DNA of 64,000 nt from positions 62,001 to 126,000 of the forward strand of contig RPFO01000175.1 in assembly GCA_009746045.1 (NCBI GenBank). The letters run 5' to 3'. Source of the DNA: Mesostigma viride (lineage: Eukaryota > Streptophyta > Mesostigmatophyceae > Mesostigmatales > Mesostigmataceae). The position numbers were made by a program, and so were the translations under genes. The notes below the pieces were generated by a model. It worked only from the letters and a program-made list of their open reading frames with translations, was not told the DNA's origin and did no database searches. Shown here one piece after another: positions 30,328 through 39,767 of the stretch (within the stretch, counting starts at the first letter, position 1; every line of letters starts with the position of its first letter).

Positions 30328-31541
30328 CAGCTAACCAGCTGCAAACTGTCGAGGGCCTGCGCGCCCTGATGTCGCGGTATGAGCGGGGGACCATCAACCT
30401 GGACCCCACCCGCCTGCAACAAGCAACCGACAGCTTCTTGAGGGCCAACCCCCCTCTCACAGGTGTGTTTAACCCTCATAAAAAGGAATCCAAAATCAAT
30501 ATTGCTGGCTTGCCTGAGGGTCACACTGTTGAACAAGCTAAGCAATTTGTTTTTGCTTTGGAGTATGGGATGGAAGGTCTTAACCTTAGACATCAGTTTA
30601 AGGCTCTCAGGGCCTCCTCCACATTCCATCAATCATCTCCTGCAATCAGAGCATTGATTCAAACCTATCAGGAACGTACCCTGACACCTGAAGCAGCCAT
30701 TGAACAGTGGCCTACCTTTATCACTGATCTGAAACAGCTAGTGCTTACCAATAACCACATGGAAGCAGTAGAACGTTTCAACTGGCTTGCTGCATATAAG
30801 GTGAACAAGAATAACCTCTCTGGGGATGCAAAAACATACAGGGTAATGATTGAGAAAGACCTTGAGCTTCTCAAGCTCCAACCAAGGTATCTCATCCACA
30901 CCTGGCTAACAAAAGCTAATTTGCAACCTTCTGTCCTGGCTACCCTGCTTACAGGCCTCAAGTCCCTCTGGGACAACTTCAGAGCTGCCATGCTCTATAT
31001 CGAGGAGGCAGTGGACCCCCTGGGTACTGGCAACAACCAGGCCCAGGACCCCAAGGTCCAGGGTGTCCAAGGCCACAAACGCAAGGGGCAGGCCAGCCAG
31101 GGGGGGCACCCAAGACCCACAAGTCCTCCCACCAAGGGGGCAGTGGCTCTCAGGGGCGTGGCAACACGTGGCACCGTGTGCCCCTGCATGGCAACCCCAA
31201 CAACAACAACAACAACAACAACAACAGGTCCCAGCAGGGCAACAATAACAACAGGTCCCAACAGGGCCAAAACAACAACAACAACAGGTCCCAGCAGGGC
31301 CAGAACCGGTCCCAGCAGGGAAACAACAACAACAACAACACAACAACAACCAGCCTGGCAACCCTGGGGGGTCCATAAGGTGCCTGAGGTGCTTCCAACG
31401 AGGGCACGCACGGCACAACTGCCCCAACAACGACTCCCTGGCCAACGGGGTGGATCTCTGCCCGGGCTGCTGGCACGCACGTCATCCCCTGGGGCCTCCA
31501 GGCAGCCGTTGCAACAGGCCTCGCTACCCAAATCAATGTGA
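30144..31541 (+). CDS. Element C gag, capsid part
   Basis: The first ~300 residues are capsid-like and well ordered (NPPLTGVFNPHKKESKIN, FVFALEYGMEGLNLRHQ, AVERFNWLAAYKVNKNN, DLELLKLQPRYLIHTW). After about 31060 the sequence becomes a disordered linker. From 31180 the sensible frame is one over, giving runs of Asn with RSQQG motifs (31178-31376), so the remaining residues here are probably spurious. Confidence 0.75.
   Translation: MGWGPLPNQGGWPGPQEALGGGAEVPQAPNRPAEAPPRSGDVLEQLAILQAQLASLQDQQLTANQLQTVEGLRALMSRYERGTINLDPTRLQQATDSFLRANPPLTGVFNPHKKESKINIAGLPEGHTVEQAKQFVFALEYGMEGLNLRHQFKALRASSTFHQSSPAIRALIQTYQERTLTPEAAIEQWPTFITDLKQLVLTNNHMEAVERFNWLAAYKVNKNNLSGDAKTYRVMIEKDLELLKLQPRYLIHTWLTKANLQPSVLATLLTGLKSLWDNFRAAMLYIEEAVDPLGTGNNQAQDPKVQGVQGHKRKGQASQGGHPRPTSPPTKGAVALRGVATRGTVCPCMATPTTTTTTTTTGPSRATITTGPNRAKTTTTTGPSRARTGPSRETTTTTTQQQPAWQPWGVHKVPEVLPTRARTAQLPQQRLPGQRGGSLPGLLARTSSPGASRQPLQQASLPKSM
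31178..31378 (+). CDS. Element C gag, Asn-rich linker
   Basis: About 66 residues made of poly-Asn and repeated RSQQG, written in (AAC)n. Such linkers commonly precede nucleocapsid zinc knuckles. The trinucleotide repeat is also a likely place for replication slippage or assembly error, since the frames before and after it differ. Confidence 0.5.
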   Translation: MPLHGNPNNNNNNNNNRSQQGNNNNRSQQGQNNNNNRSQQGQNRSQQGNNNNNNTTTTSLATLGGP

Positions 31542-34533
31542 GTTCACTCACCTTATGTACTCTGAGGATGATGATCTCATTACCATTGGGGATGGCAACC
31601 AGGGCATAATTGATTTTGAGGCAGCAACCTTACTGTCCTCCCAACACCCTGTTCTGGAACCTTACATAAAAGCACTAACCCCTACTGTTGACAACTCCAT
31701 AGATATCAAGGAGCTTGCTCATCAGCTGCACCTAGCCATGGGTCATGAAACAGTGGCTGAGGAACTGGCCAGACGGCTGGGGGGTAGTAGCATGGGAAAA
31801 CAACTCAGGAATGCAGTAAAACTGGCTAGACAACACTGTCAAGAATGTCAGTTCAATAGCCCCAAACCTCAAAAATGGCATACTGCAACTCCTTCCACCA
31901 ATAGGGGCATGATAGTGGGGGATGTGATGCACATCAACAAAGATGTCCAACCCTACCTGATCCTAAAAGACTCATGGTCCAGGTTCACAGTAATGGAACC
32001 CCTACCTGGCATGTCTGCAGGGCAGCTACGTGTTGCACTCATGATTGCTTTACCCAGATTCTACCCAGTTGACAGAATTTTGCTTGATCAACAATTTTCT
32101 TGTCTGACTGACCTGGAAGGGTGTGAAGCAATAGAGATTGCTGGGCTGGAAGATCATGAGGGTCAGGGGGTCATTGAAAGAACCATCAGATCTGTCAAAA
32201 CCCTACTAGCCAAAAATCCTTCCAAGGATGCTACTTCAGGGGTCTATTGTGACAGGGCACTCTGGTGTCATGAAATGTGCACAACCCTAAATATGAGACC
32301 TGTCTTGCATGCCACGTGGGGTGAAGTAATCCCAGCAGGCCTGCAGGCAGGTGTATATCCCCCAGAGGTGATAGCACTGTACAACACTGCACGTGCACAA
32401 ACCTCAGCAAAACTGGCAGAAAAAGATAAAACCCATTCCAGGCCAGTATTCCAAAAAGGTGATCAAGTTCTCTATTACAAGGAAAACAGCTTTGGTAAGG
32501 TTGGAACTTGGCTAGGTCCAGTTACCATCCGTGGATTTACCAAAAACAGCAAGACCGTGGAGGTCAAGCACAATATCAATGGGAAGCGTCACAGGGTGAG
32601 CTGTCATAGAATTAAGAAGTATTATTCTCCCATGGCAGACGTGCCTGGGGAAGAGTCTTTAAGCATGGACTCACTACTTCTATCTGGCAACTCCAGCATG
32701 CCCAGCAGTAGCTCTGAGCCACCAATTACTGCTGTTGACAGCACCACAGCACCCTCTGTGAACCCTTCCACCCTCAGTGAAGCCAGGCCCACTTCACAAC
32801 CTGGGGATTGCTTAACCAGGCACGAGGTAGCTGGGTTGGAAGCATTAGCTCAGCCCCAAGGCACGAACCTGTCTGCCAAACCTCCCGCTCTGAGGTCCAA
32901 ATTGGCAGTCGCCTTGCAAGCACTACACAGGTCACATAAGCAACAAGCTGCTGTGGCCGCAGGGTTGGCAAAAGTCTCAGCTGTGTGCACTAGTCAGGAC
33001 CCCTGGACCCTGGCAATAGACACTCAGGCACAGGTCAGTGTGATCAGTGCACAAGCCATCCCTGGTCTTGAGATTGCACCTTCATTTTGGGCACGGGTGC
33101 AGGATTTCTCAGGCCAAAGCTCACTGGATGTAGTGGGACAAGTGATGCTCCCTATACTTGGTATTCAGACACCCTTCCAGGTGGTGGAGGGGTACTCTGG
33201 TAACACCTTGTTGGGGGAACCTTTTGTATCCTATCCTGGGGTGCTTATCTCAGCTAATGAGCTCAGTGTCACAGGGGTGGGTGCAGTTCCTCTGGACCAC
33301 TTTAAAATCCCTCTCTCCAGTATTGTCCCTGGTATGGATGCTGTCATCAAGGCAGTCAACACTCAGTATGCACCAGGGGAGATCCCTGATCTGGACAAGT
33401 TAGTGCACAGCCAGTTCCTCCATCCCTCAGCCTTTGGGCTGGGTAAGTGGGACATAGCCATGCACTCACCCCACCAAATCTCCCACGTCATACAAGAATG
33501 CAAAACACAAAAAGGGTTTACCAAGTGGCTGATGGCCATTGTCCACCAAGCCAGGCAGGAATGGGTCCTGCCCAACCCCAAAAACCCTCAATACAAACCG
33601 CCTGTCACCCCTTCATGGGACGTGCCAGAGGGAGCCAAAAAGCTCAGATTAAAATTTGTTCTCAAACAAAAACCACAAAAAGTGGGCTCCCCAATCTTCC
33701 ATGCCAGACCATGTGTCACAGAATTAAAGGGGACATCCACACTGCCAAAAGGGGAAACATATACACCTGGGCTGCAACAAACCTCACTCAGGATCATGCT
33801 CTCCCTATTCCTCCACAACCTCAATGCAGGCCAAGACTATGTCTGCAAAGCCACTGACATTAAAAGGGCCTTCCTCAGGGGGGACCCAGAAAAGGCTGAA
33901 TCTGTGTGGAAAGGGAAGGTGTACGTGGTAGACACCCCAGCTGTGTGGAAACCTTACATTGATGAGCCCCACCTTATCATCAACATTGGGGTGGAAGGGC
34001 TTGTCAGTGCCCCCAAAATTTTCAGAGACTCAGCAGAGGAAGTATTCAAAAAGCTCAAGGCCACGTATGATGACCTGGACCCATGCTTTTTTGTTGTACC
34101 CACCCCCTCTGGACTGCTGTTCTTTGTGTGGCATGGAGATGACCAACTCATTTGTGGGCCTAGAGCTGAGGTGGAAAAATTTATTCAGCAGGTCCAGGAA
34201 TCATATGAGATTGGCAAACAGGTGGAATTGAGCACAACCCCCATCCAGTTCTGTGGCATCATGTTGCAGCTGCACAGGCAGCCAGATCAATGGGTCTGCT
34301 CTCTCTCTCCTCCTGCAGAATATATTCAAGATTGTCTAGATCTGCTGCATCACACCTGCCTCCCCTTACACATGTGTGCCACTGTTCAGGGCAAACTGGG
34401 GTGGTGGTCAGCCATCTGTGGGGCTCCCTTAGCTGTCATCAGCAGGGTCACCCATGATGTTCTAGTCAAAATCAAATGCAGTCACATCAGGAAGTTGATC
34501 CATGACTGCCCCCCCTCATCCTCCATGGCCTGA
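31372..34533 (+). CDS. Element C zinc knuckle, integrase, retropepsin-like domain, reverse transcriptase
   Basis: A frame of about 1,050 residues. It starts with a zinc knuckle CLRCFQRGHARHNC, then the integrase HHCC site (HLAMGHET ... CQECQF). The catalytic core has GDVMHINKD, ILLDQQFSC and GVIERTIRSVKT, complete D, D, E, followed by a C-terminal beta domain. A linker leads to the retropepsin-like domain with TLAIDTQAQVSVIS and NTLLGEPFVSYPG. RT then has ATDIKRAFLRGD, GVEGLVSAPKIFR and VWHGDDQLIC. No protease motif lies between the knuckle and the HHCC site, so the integrase-before-protease order is clear. A homopolymer near 34512 moves RNase H to the next frame. Confidence 0.92.
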   Translation, partial: SIRCLRCFQRGHARHNCPNNDSLANGVDLCPGCWHARHPLGPPGSRCNRPRYPNQCEFTHLMYSEDDDLITIGDGNQGIIDFEAATLLSSQHPVLEPYIKALTPTVDNSIDIKELAHQLHLAMGHETVAEELARRLGGSSMGKQLRNAVKLARQHCQECQFNSPKPQKWHTATPSTNRGMIVGDVMHINKDVQPYLILKDSWSRFTVMEPLPGMSAGQLRVALMIALPRFYPVDRILLDQQFSCLTDLEGCEAIEIAGLEDHEGQGVIERTIRSVKTLLAKNPSKDATSGVYCDRALWCHEMCTTLNMRPVLHATWGEVIPAGLQAGVYPPEVIALYNTARAQTSAKLAEKDKTHSRPVFQKGDQVLYYKENSFGKVGTWLGPVTIRGFTKNSKTVEVKHNINGKRHRVSCHRIKKYYSPMADVPGEESLSMDSLLLSGNSSMPSSSSEPPITAVDSTTAPSVNPSTLSEARPTSQPGDCLTRHEVAGLEALAQPQGTNLSAKPPALRSKLAVALQALHRSHKQQAAVAAGLAKVSAVCTSQDPWTLAIDTQAQVSVISAQAIPGLEIAPSFWARVQDFSGQSSLDVVGQVMLPILGIQTPFQVVEGYSGNTLLGEPFVSYPGVLISANELSVTGVGAVPLDHFKIPLSSIVPGMDAVIKAVNTQYAPGEIPDLDKLVHSQFLHPSAFGLGKWDIAMHSPHQISHVIQECKTQKGFTKWLMAIVHQARQEWVLPNPKNPQYKPPVTPSWDVPEGAKKLRLKFVLKQKPQKVGSPIFHARPCVTELKGTSTLPKGETYTPGLQQTSLRIMLSLFLHNLNAGQDYVCKATDIKRAFLRGDPEKAESVWKGKVYVVDTPAVWKPYIDEPHLIINIGVEGLVSAPKIFRDSAEEVFKKLKATYDDLDPCFFVVPTPSGLLFFVWHGDDQLICGPRAEVEKFIQQVQESYEIGKQVELSTTPIQFCGIMLQLHRQPDQWVCSLSPPAEYIQDCLDLLHHTCLPLHMCATVQGKLGWWSAICGAPLAVISRVTHDVLVKIKCSHIRKLIHDCPPSSSMA

Positions 34534-35063
34534 ATCTGATGGAAGACATCCACATACACAGTGTCATGGACAGCTCCATGGAGAGCAGAACAATCAATCA
34601 GATGGGGGCACGGGAATCAGGGCTGTTTTTTCTCACCAACAGGTCAGATTACATGTCCCTCACTTCCTGGTACAGCAGGCTACACCGCAGAAAACCTGGC
34701 AGCAGCAACTCAGCTGAATGTCGTGCTGTGGTGTCTGCTGCATTGCATGCTCGTTCCCTGCAGCACATGCTCACCTGGCTACAAACCCAGGCAGGCAGCA
34801 CATGCAATGTCATCTCACATCTCTATACTGACAGCCAATCTGTGATCAGTTTTCTAACCAAGAAATCTGTCTCTGCTGCTGTCCACACTGACCTGGATTG
34901 GGTGATCCTCAAACAGGAGGCCACCTATTTTTCCAGCTGGACTCATGTGGAGGATGAGGACAACCCAGCAGACGCTCTCACGAAGCTGCGGGATGCTGCT
35001 GGCCAACAGTACCAGCTCCTCTTTCAGAACATGAACCCCTATGATATCAGAGTCAGTGTTTGA
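34510..35063 (+). CDS. Element C RNase H
   Basis: About 180 residues; an ATG lies at 34539. The core is VMDSSMESR, SAECRAVVSA, YTDSQSV and DNPADALTK, matching elements A and B. The preceding RT frame ends in the C7 run near 34512, and homology to element B (PPLIL) crosses exactly there, so the break is probably a one-base indel in the C run. Confidence 0.85.
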
Positions 35064-35437
35064 ATAAATGACTGGCCATAGCACAGTACACAACCACCAC
35101 ACCCCCTTACCACAGCGATAGCTGCTGGGCGCCATAAAATTCAACACATTCGTTGTGGGGTGTGAGTGCTGGCTAGGTCAGATTTGTATCCATTTGCAGC
35201 TTGAGGACACAAGCTTTGTATCCATTTACTTAATGTGTGCTTCAGTAACTGGCCAAACCAGCCAGCTGTGTACACCTTATTTAATGTGCAATATAACACC
35301 TGGCCAGAACAGCCAGCTGTAACCAACCTGGCTCAACCAGCCATGTCTCTTTTGTACCCCTAATCAACTTAAAAACAATAACAATAATGTTGGGGGTGCA
35401 GACCTGCATTAAGAAATAAATAATAAAACAATACTGG
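35064..35437 (+). other. 3' untranslated region of element C
   Basis: Non-coding, with several GGCCAxAxCAGCCAGCTGT-like short repeats at 35250-35345. It ends with an A-rich stretch (AATAAATAATAAAACAATACTGG) before the LTR. Confidence 0.55.
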
Positions 35438-35910
35438 AGTTAGTCTCCATGCTTTGCTGTAGACTAAGTCTCAAAGGCATTGTGAATACAACGTATGAAT
35501 AAGCCTTGTAAACCTACGTTGGTATGTGAATATAAATACCACGTGGGCTATGCAGATAGGAATGCTAGTCGAGTCGCATACGTTTCCCTAGATAGGTACT
35601 TTGGGTACTGAGGTACGTGACAGATGTCAGTACCCAGTATACGTAGTGTCCTGTCATTGGACGGTACTAGAGTATCCTAGATAGGGACCGTACTGCAGCG
35701 TGCATTGATTTGTGATCGCACGATGCAGTGACTAGACTGCTACCTGTCATCGTGTGGCCTCGGGCCAACGGTCTGCACCCAACGGTCACTGGCGGCGCAG
35801 CCGGTGAGAGGAACGTTGATAAAGGGTAAACCTATTTTCTAATGAACCAAGCAATTCATTGCTCCAAGCCTTCAGTGTTCTCAAGCAATATATCCCACCG
35901 CATTCTAACT
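35438..35910 (+). repeat. 3' LTR of element C
   Basis: 473 bp, no difference from 28256-28728 seen by eye. It is followed by GAGGG and the continued purine tract. Confidence 0.95.
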
Positions 35911-35971
35911 GAGGGGGAGGGGGAGGGGGGGGAGGGGGAGGGGAGGGGAGGGGAGGGGGCGGCCGTATAAT

Positions 35972-36019
35972 ATTACGCAGTTCCTAAAGCCATGTATTAC
36001 GCAGTTCCTAAAGCCATGA
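35972..36019 (+). repeat. 24-bp tandem duplication carrying the start codon
   Basis: ATTACGCAGTTCCTAAAGCC plus ATGT/ATGA is repeated head to tail (35972-35995 and 35996-36019). It gives two in-frame ATGs at 35992 and 36016. The second may be the original start. Confidence 0.85.
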
Positions 36020-36846
36020 AGGGCCTGGGCATTATGGAGCCCGATGCGGGGGCGCAAGTTATTGGAATGCTATTCTCGCTGCTTGTCCTGGTGGTCGTGT
36101 TGCTCGTCATGGCGAGACGAGGGCTCCGTCTTAGCGCTGCCGCAGTCTTAGCGAAATGCACCACGGATGCGTCCTGTGCTGCGGCACTTAGCAGGGACTG
36201 GGACTGTGGGTGTGGCCGCCATTGTTTGCGAAGCGTGCATTTCGAGGAGATAAGAGCGATGAGGTCAGACTTTTGGTCCAAGCCGAAGCAGGCGGAGCGG
36301 AAACATTTCATATCGAACCAGCTTTACCAAGCGGGTCAGAAAGAAGATGAAATTCCGGGGAGCTTGCGTCACAAACGCAGTCGAGACGAGGGCTTCCTTT
36401 TCGCAGTGGATGGCTACGTTACTTACCCAGCTGACAGGCATCAGCCAGAGTCGGCAACCCCGTTTCGGCATCGCATGTGTGAAGCCGCTTTCCGCCGTGC
36501 TTTGTATATCAACCCCAATATGTGGCACACGGCTGTCAAGGAGACAACCCGCCCTCGACCTTTGCCTGGCGATCGTGATTTGGAGTCCGGCTTGGGTAGC
36601 ACTGCTGGACGGCGCATTGGGGTATCCCAGTCATTGTCTGCCAAGATTGGGGAGGCCAAGGCGCTTTGTGAGCTGTGGATTCGGCGTTGGTTCTGCCCAG
36701 CAGTTGAGAAGGATCCCCGGGATGGCGCCAGCATCATTGAGCAACCGTGCAAGAAGACTTTATACTCGGACTACACTGCAGAGCAGCAGGACTACGGAAC
36801 ACCTGTAGTTAGCATGTCGCTTTTCAGGAAATTTTTGAAGCAGTGA
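35992..36846 (+). CDS. Transposase of the DNA transposon, N-terminal part
   Basis: 284 residues. A hydrophobic stretch (VIGMLFSLLVLVVVLLVM, about residues 23-40) looks like a membrane segment and is odd for a transposase, so the true start may be internal. A Cys-rich zinc-like motif follows (CGCGRHCLRSVHFEEIRAMR), typical of the N-terminus of algal and animal proteins of the GHTHxDxD transposase-like family (catalogued, as I recall, as DUF7869). The frame ends at VSMSLFRKFLKQ; homology runs straight on in the next segment, so a one-base shift or tiny splice lies near 36843. Confidence 0.75.
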   Translation: MYYAVPKAMKGLGIMEPDAGAQVIGMLFSLLVLVVVLLVMARRGLRLSAAAVLAKCTTDASCAAALSRDWDCGCGRHCLRSVHFEEIRAMRSDFWSKPKQAERKHFISNQLYQAGQKEDEIPGSLRHKRSRDEGFLFAVDGYVTYPADRHQPESATPFRHRMCEAAFRRALYINPNMWHTAVKETTRPRPLPGDRDLESGLGSTAGRRIGVSQSLSAKIGEAKALCELWIRRWFCPAVEKDPRDGASIIEQPCKKTLYSDYTAEQQDYGTPVVSMSLFRKFLKQ

Positions 36847-37700
36847 GAGTAAGCATGCGAGTCCGGATTGAGAAATATCGCACGAAAATTATGGGTGAGT
36901 GCTCCCGCTGCCGGAAGTTAAAGGATGCCATCTTGTCTTATCGGACCACTGACCGGGCCCGGTGGGAGGCTTTCAAAGAGAAGTTAGCTGATCACACCGA
37001 CTTCTTTAATGGGGAACGGATGGCTTACCTGCAACGAAGGTTTGAGGGCGCCAAGCACTATTTTGTTTCCATAGTCATTGATGGTCTGGCGAAAATGAAG
37101 ACGGCGGTTCCAACCAGGGGCAGCGCCTCGAAAGAGTGGCTTAGCAGCCGCAAGCTACATATACCCTACCAGCTGGTTTTCTCGATTTTGCACGGAGTGA
37201 GGACGTACTTCTGGGTGATCATGCCTTGGGTAGCCAATTCTGAGGTTTCTGGTAATTCAGGGCGTGTCACTGCGACGCTGCTCACACACCAATTGTTGGA
37301 AGTGGTGGTTGAGCGACCATGGGAAAGGTCCCACAATCCTGAGATCCGCGAGTTTGGCCTTGCCACGACACTCGTCCTTCAAGTGGACGGGGGTGGGGAC
37401 AACATGAATAGCGAGCTATTGGGCTTTCTAGCGGTTCTCATTAATAACCGCCGTCTCTTTTCTCTCATCAGGGTGTGCCGCCTGCCCCCGGGGCACACCC
37501 ATAATGACGCTGATCAGAGATTTGGTTGGTTTATCCGGTGGTACAACGGGATGAAGAACCGTGTGTCAGATCTCGCACCGGTGCTCATGCTGACATTTCA
37601 AGATGTGTTGCAAGGGCTGACGCGTGCCTTTGCACACTTCTACGAGCAAGGCCCATCCGGGAGCATGGCGACAATAAACCCACTGCCGCCATCTGCCAAG
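36843..37700 (+). CDS. Transposase of the DNA transposon, catalytic part
   Basis: About 286 residues to the splice donor at 37701. It begins at the helical VRIEKYRTKI with a CSRCRKLK zinc half-site. The core shows three acidic positions in a DDE-like spacing: VIDGLAKMK, LQVDGGGDNMNSE and PPGHTHNDADQRFGW. The last is the family signature GHTHxDxD. I infer an RNase-H-fold DDE transposase acting on the 25-bp ends. The three acids are intact, so the core may be functional if the flanking shifts are errors. Confidence 0.8.
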
Positions 37701-37838
37701 GTTGGTTTTCTTTAAAATACTATGAATTTCTTCCGGGTTCTTCTTCTTTTCCATATGTAGCATGCCATAGTTAACCAATAATCACCTTGCTTACTCGCCT
37801 CTTATTGCAACTGTTTGTTCTATGCTTGTTGCTTGCAG
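37701..37838 (+). other. Intron in the transposase gene
   Basis: 138 bp. The donor is AAG|GTTGGT and the acceptor is TTGCTTGCAG|CTC. It is T-rich, as usual before an acceptor. The frame continues on the far side as LVNAALDFTTWLRGC. Confidence 0.65.
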
Positions 37839-39522
37839 CTCGTCAATGCAGCGCTGGACTTCACAACGTGGCTTCGAGGCTGCATAGACCCAGATCTTGG
37901 GCGTTGGGTCAAGTCTGCTGACGTGGTTATGGACGCGTCAACCAACCAACCTGTGGTCACTGGAGCATCGGCCGGTCAGCAAGATATTTGATATCGAGCT
38001 ATTCGGCCATCACGATGAAGGTGCAGGGGCGGACGTTGGTGATGACTGCTTTTTGCGCTACCGACTTGCCACGGCAGAGGCGTTAGCTGATGTGCCCGCC
38101 AACTGTTGGAGGCCTCTTGGGCCGAACGAGGAGCCATGCGACATGGTTACTGTCTCTTCGAAGCGTGTGAGTGATGGCAAAGAGCTCCGCGGCGTGCTAG
38201 TCATGGAGGCGACCAAGGCGCCCAAGGGCAGCCCAGGTGTTGCCGCGTTTGCAGATTGGGATGGCGATCGCGCAATCCGCCGTCATTGCTCTAAACTCAA
38301 CCGAGTGTTTCCAGACATCATGACGGATGCAAAGCAAGCAGAGCTCAACGAGGAGATCCGCGGCTTCCCCGCTGAGCCGGAGCAAGTGGAAGAAGAAGCG
38401 TCGGTGTTTGACCGCATGATCCAAGCTCTGACGGAGTGCAGGGAGCAGCAAAAACACAAGCCCCTCCCTTTTTGCCTCCACAGTGCAGGGGATCAGGCGG
38501 TGATGCGGGCTGCCCGTGCTTTGGAAGCGCCGCTGCACCCAATTATCAGCCATGCAGGCAACCGCCGGCACGAGGTGCAAACTGCCATTCACCGGGCGCG
38601 ACGCGAGGCTGAGCGCCTGCCGGCCGCATCTGCCACGCCTGCCACGCTTGCCTCCAATCCTCCTACTGGAGTTGCCTCCAATTCTCCTGCGGATGCCACC
38701 GGTGGTGCACGGACCATTGCGACTGCGGGTCATATTTTTTCCGTAAATCCCGGCATTATCTCCCGCGGAGACTTTCTCATCATCAAGAGACCTGCGGTGA
38801 CGTGCGGGGAAGGCATGCCCTGGCCAGAGGAGCTCTTGGTGAAGGTCATGGATGCGTCTACTGTTCGTTCACGCGGGACTCTGACTGTTTCCGTGTTTTA
38901 CTCACCCTCCTGGGAAGGGCAGTTTAACAAGCTCTCGCTGGCAGGCGGTGGGCCGGGCCTGACGGTGTCGGCATCGGAAATCATCGTTCAACACTGGACA
39001 GTTGGTGCATCAGGGCAGGCTGTCCACACTCCGTCGCTGACAGCAGCACGTAAGCTATCTCGTGCAACCCTCCAGGCCTTAGATGACCATCCACACGTGC
39101 ACTTTGCTGGTTTTCAAACGCAGCAAGCTGCTGCAGCGACGTCAAAAGCTGCATGTGCGGCACACTTTGTTGAGCACGGGCTGCGCGCGCTGAAAGGGAG
39201 AAGGCTGTGCGCCTTGTGGGGTGCTGCCAAGACCCGTTTTCACGGGTGGGTCACAGAAGTACATGAGAATGGCGGGGCTTTGAAGATCGAGACGGTTTGG
39301 TCCGACGGCAAGGGAGCGACGTACACCACGCTGGAGGAAGTCTTAAAGTTCATCTGCGGGTGCCCTCATGCGGCTAATGCCTTTGGCCGCGAAAATATTT
39401 TTCAGGATGGTGCCGCGGCCGTCGCTGAGACGGGGGCGGAAGAGCCCCAACTTTCTTTTGTTTGTGAGAGTAGCGAGAGTAGCGATGAGGAGGAGGAGGA
39501 GGAGGAGGAAGCATGGGAATGA
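37839..39522 (+). CDS. Transposase of the DNA transposon, C-terminal part
   Basis: After the intron the sequence reads in frame to a TGA near 37991. The long open frame, which begins at 37897 one base over, continues from FDIELFGHHDEG to 39522 and ends in an acidic run (SSDEEEEEEEEAWE). No catalytic motif is seen. There is a disordered Ala/Pro section near the middle and a later domain with KGRRLCALWGAAKTRFHGWV, an SH3- or chromo-like beta pattern. It is probably the C-terminal DNA- or chromatin-binding part. The frame change near 37985 is unexplained. Confidence 0.6.
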
Positions 39523-39767
39523 TGGGGAATGTGTGAAAGCTTCGATAGGAGTAAAGGCGTCTCTTTGTCCTGTCAAGCATGCTAGTCTTGTTGCAAGAAT
39601 GAAGCCCAACATGCCAACTGTCCATGCATGGTCATGTTGCATAATGGTGGGCATAAGATACATGTGTTTGCTAGTGGCCATGTTTTACACGGAAATGGAT
39701 TTACGTTCAGTATGTGATTCAATGACATGTGATTATTTTGGTTGATGCATGCAATATACCCCATGAT

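Larger units (their letters stand above)
28256..35910 (+). mobile_element. Copia-like LTR retrotransposon, element C (complete, nested)
   Basis: 7.65 kb with 473-bp LTRs that look identical on inspection. Ends are AGTTAG and CTAACT, and the target duplication is GAGGG (28251-28255 and 35911-35915). The order is gag, zinc knuckle, integrase, retropepsin-like domain, reverse transcriptase and RNase H. Identical LTRs imply very recent insertion, yet coding changes frame near 30150 (C/G runs), in the AAC repeat at 31197-31370 and in a C7 run near 34512. Those sites are typical of sequencing or assembly indels, so the element may really be intact. A solo LTR of the same family is at 22171. Confidence 0.95.
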
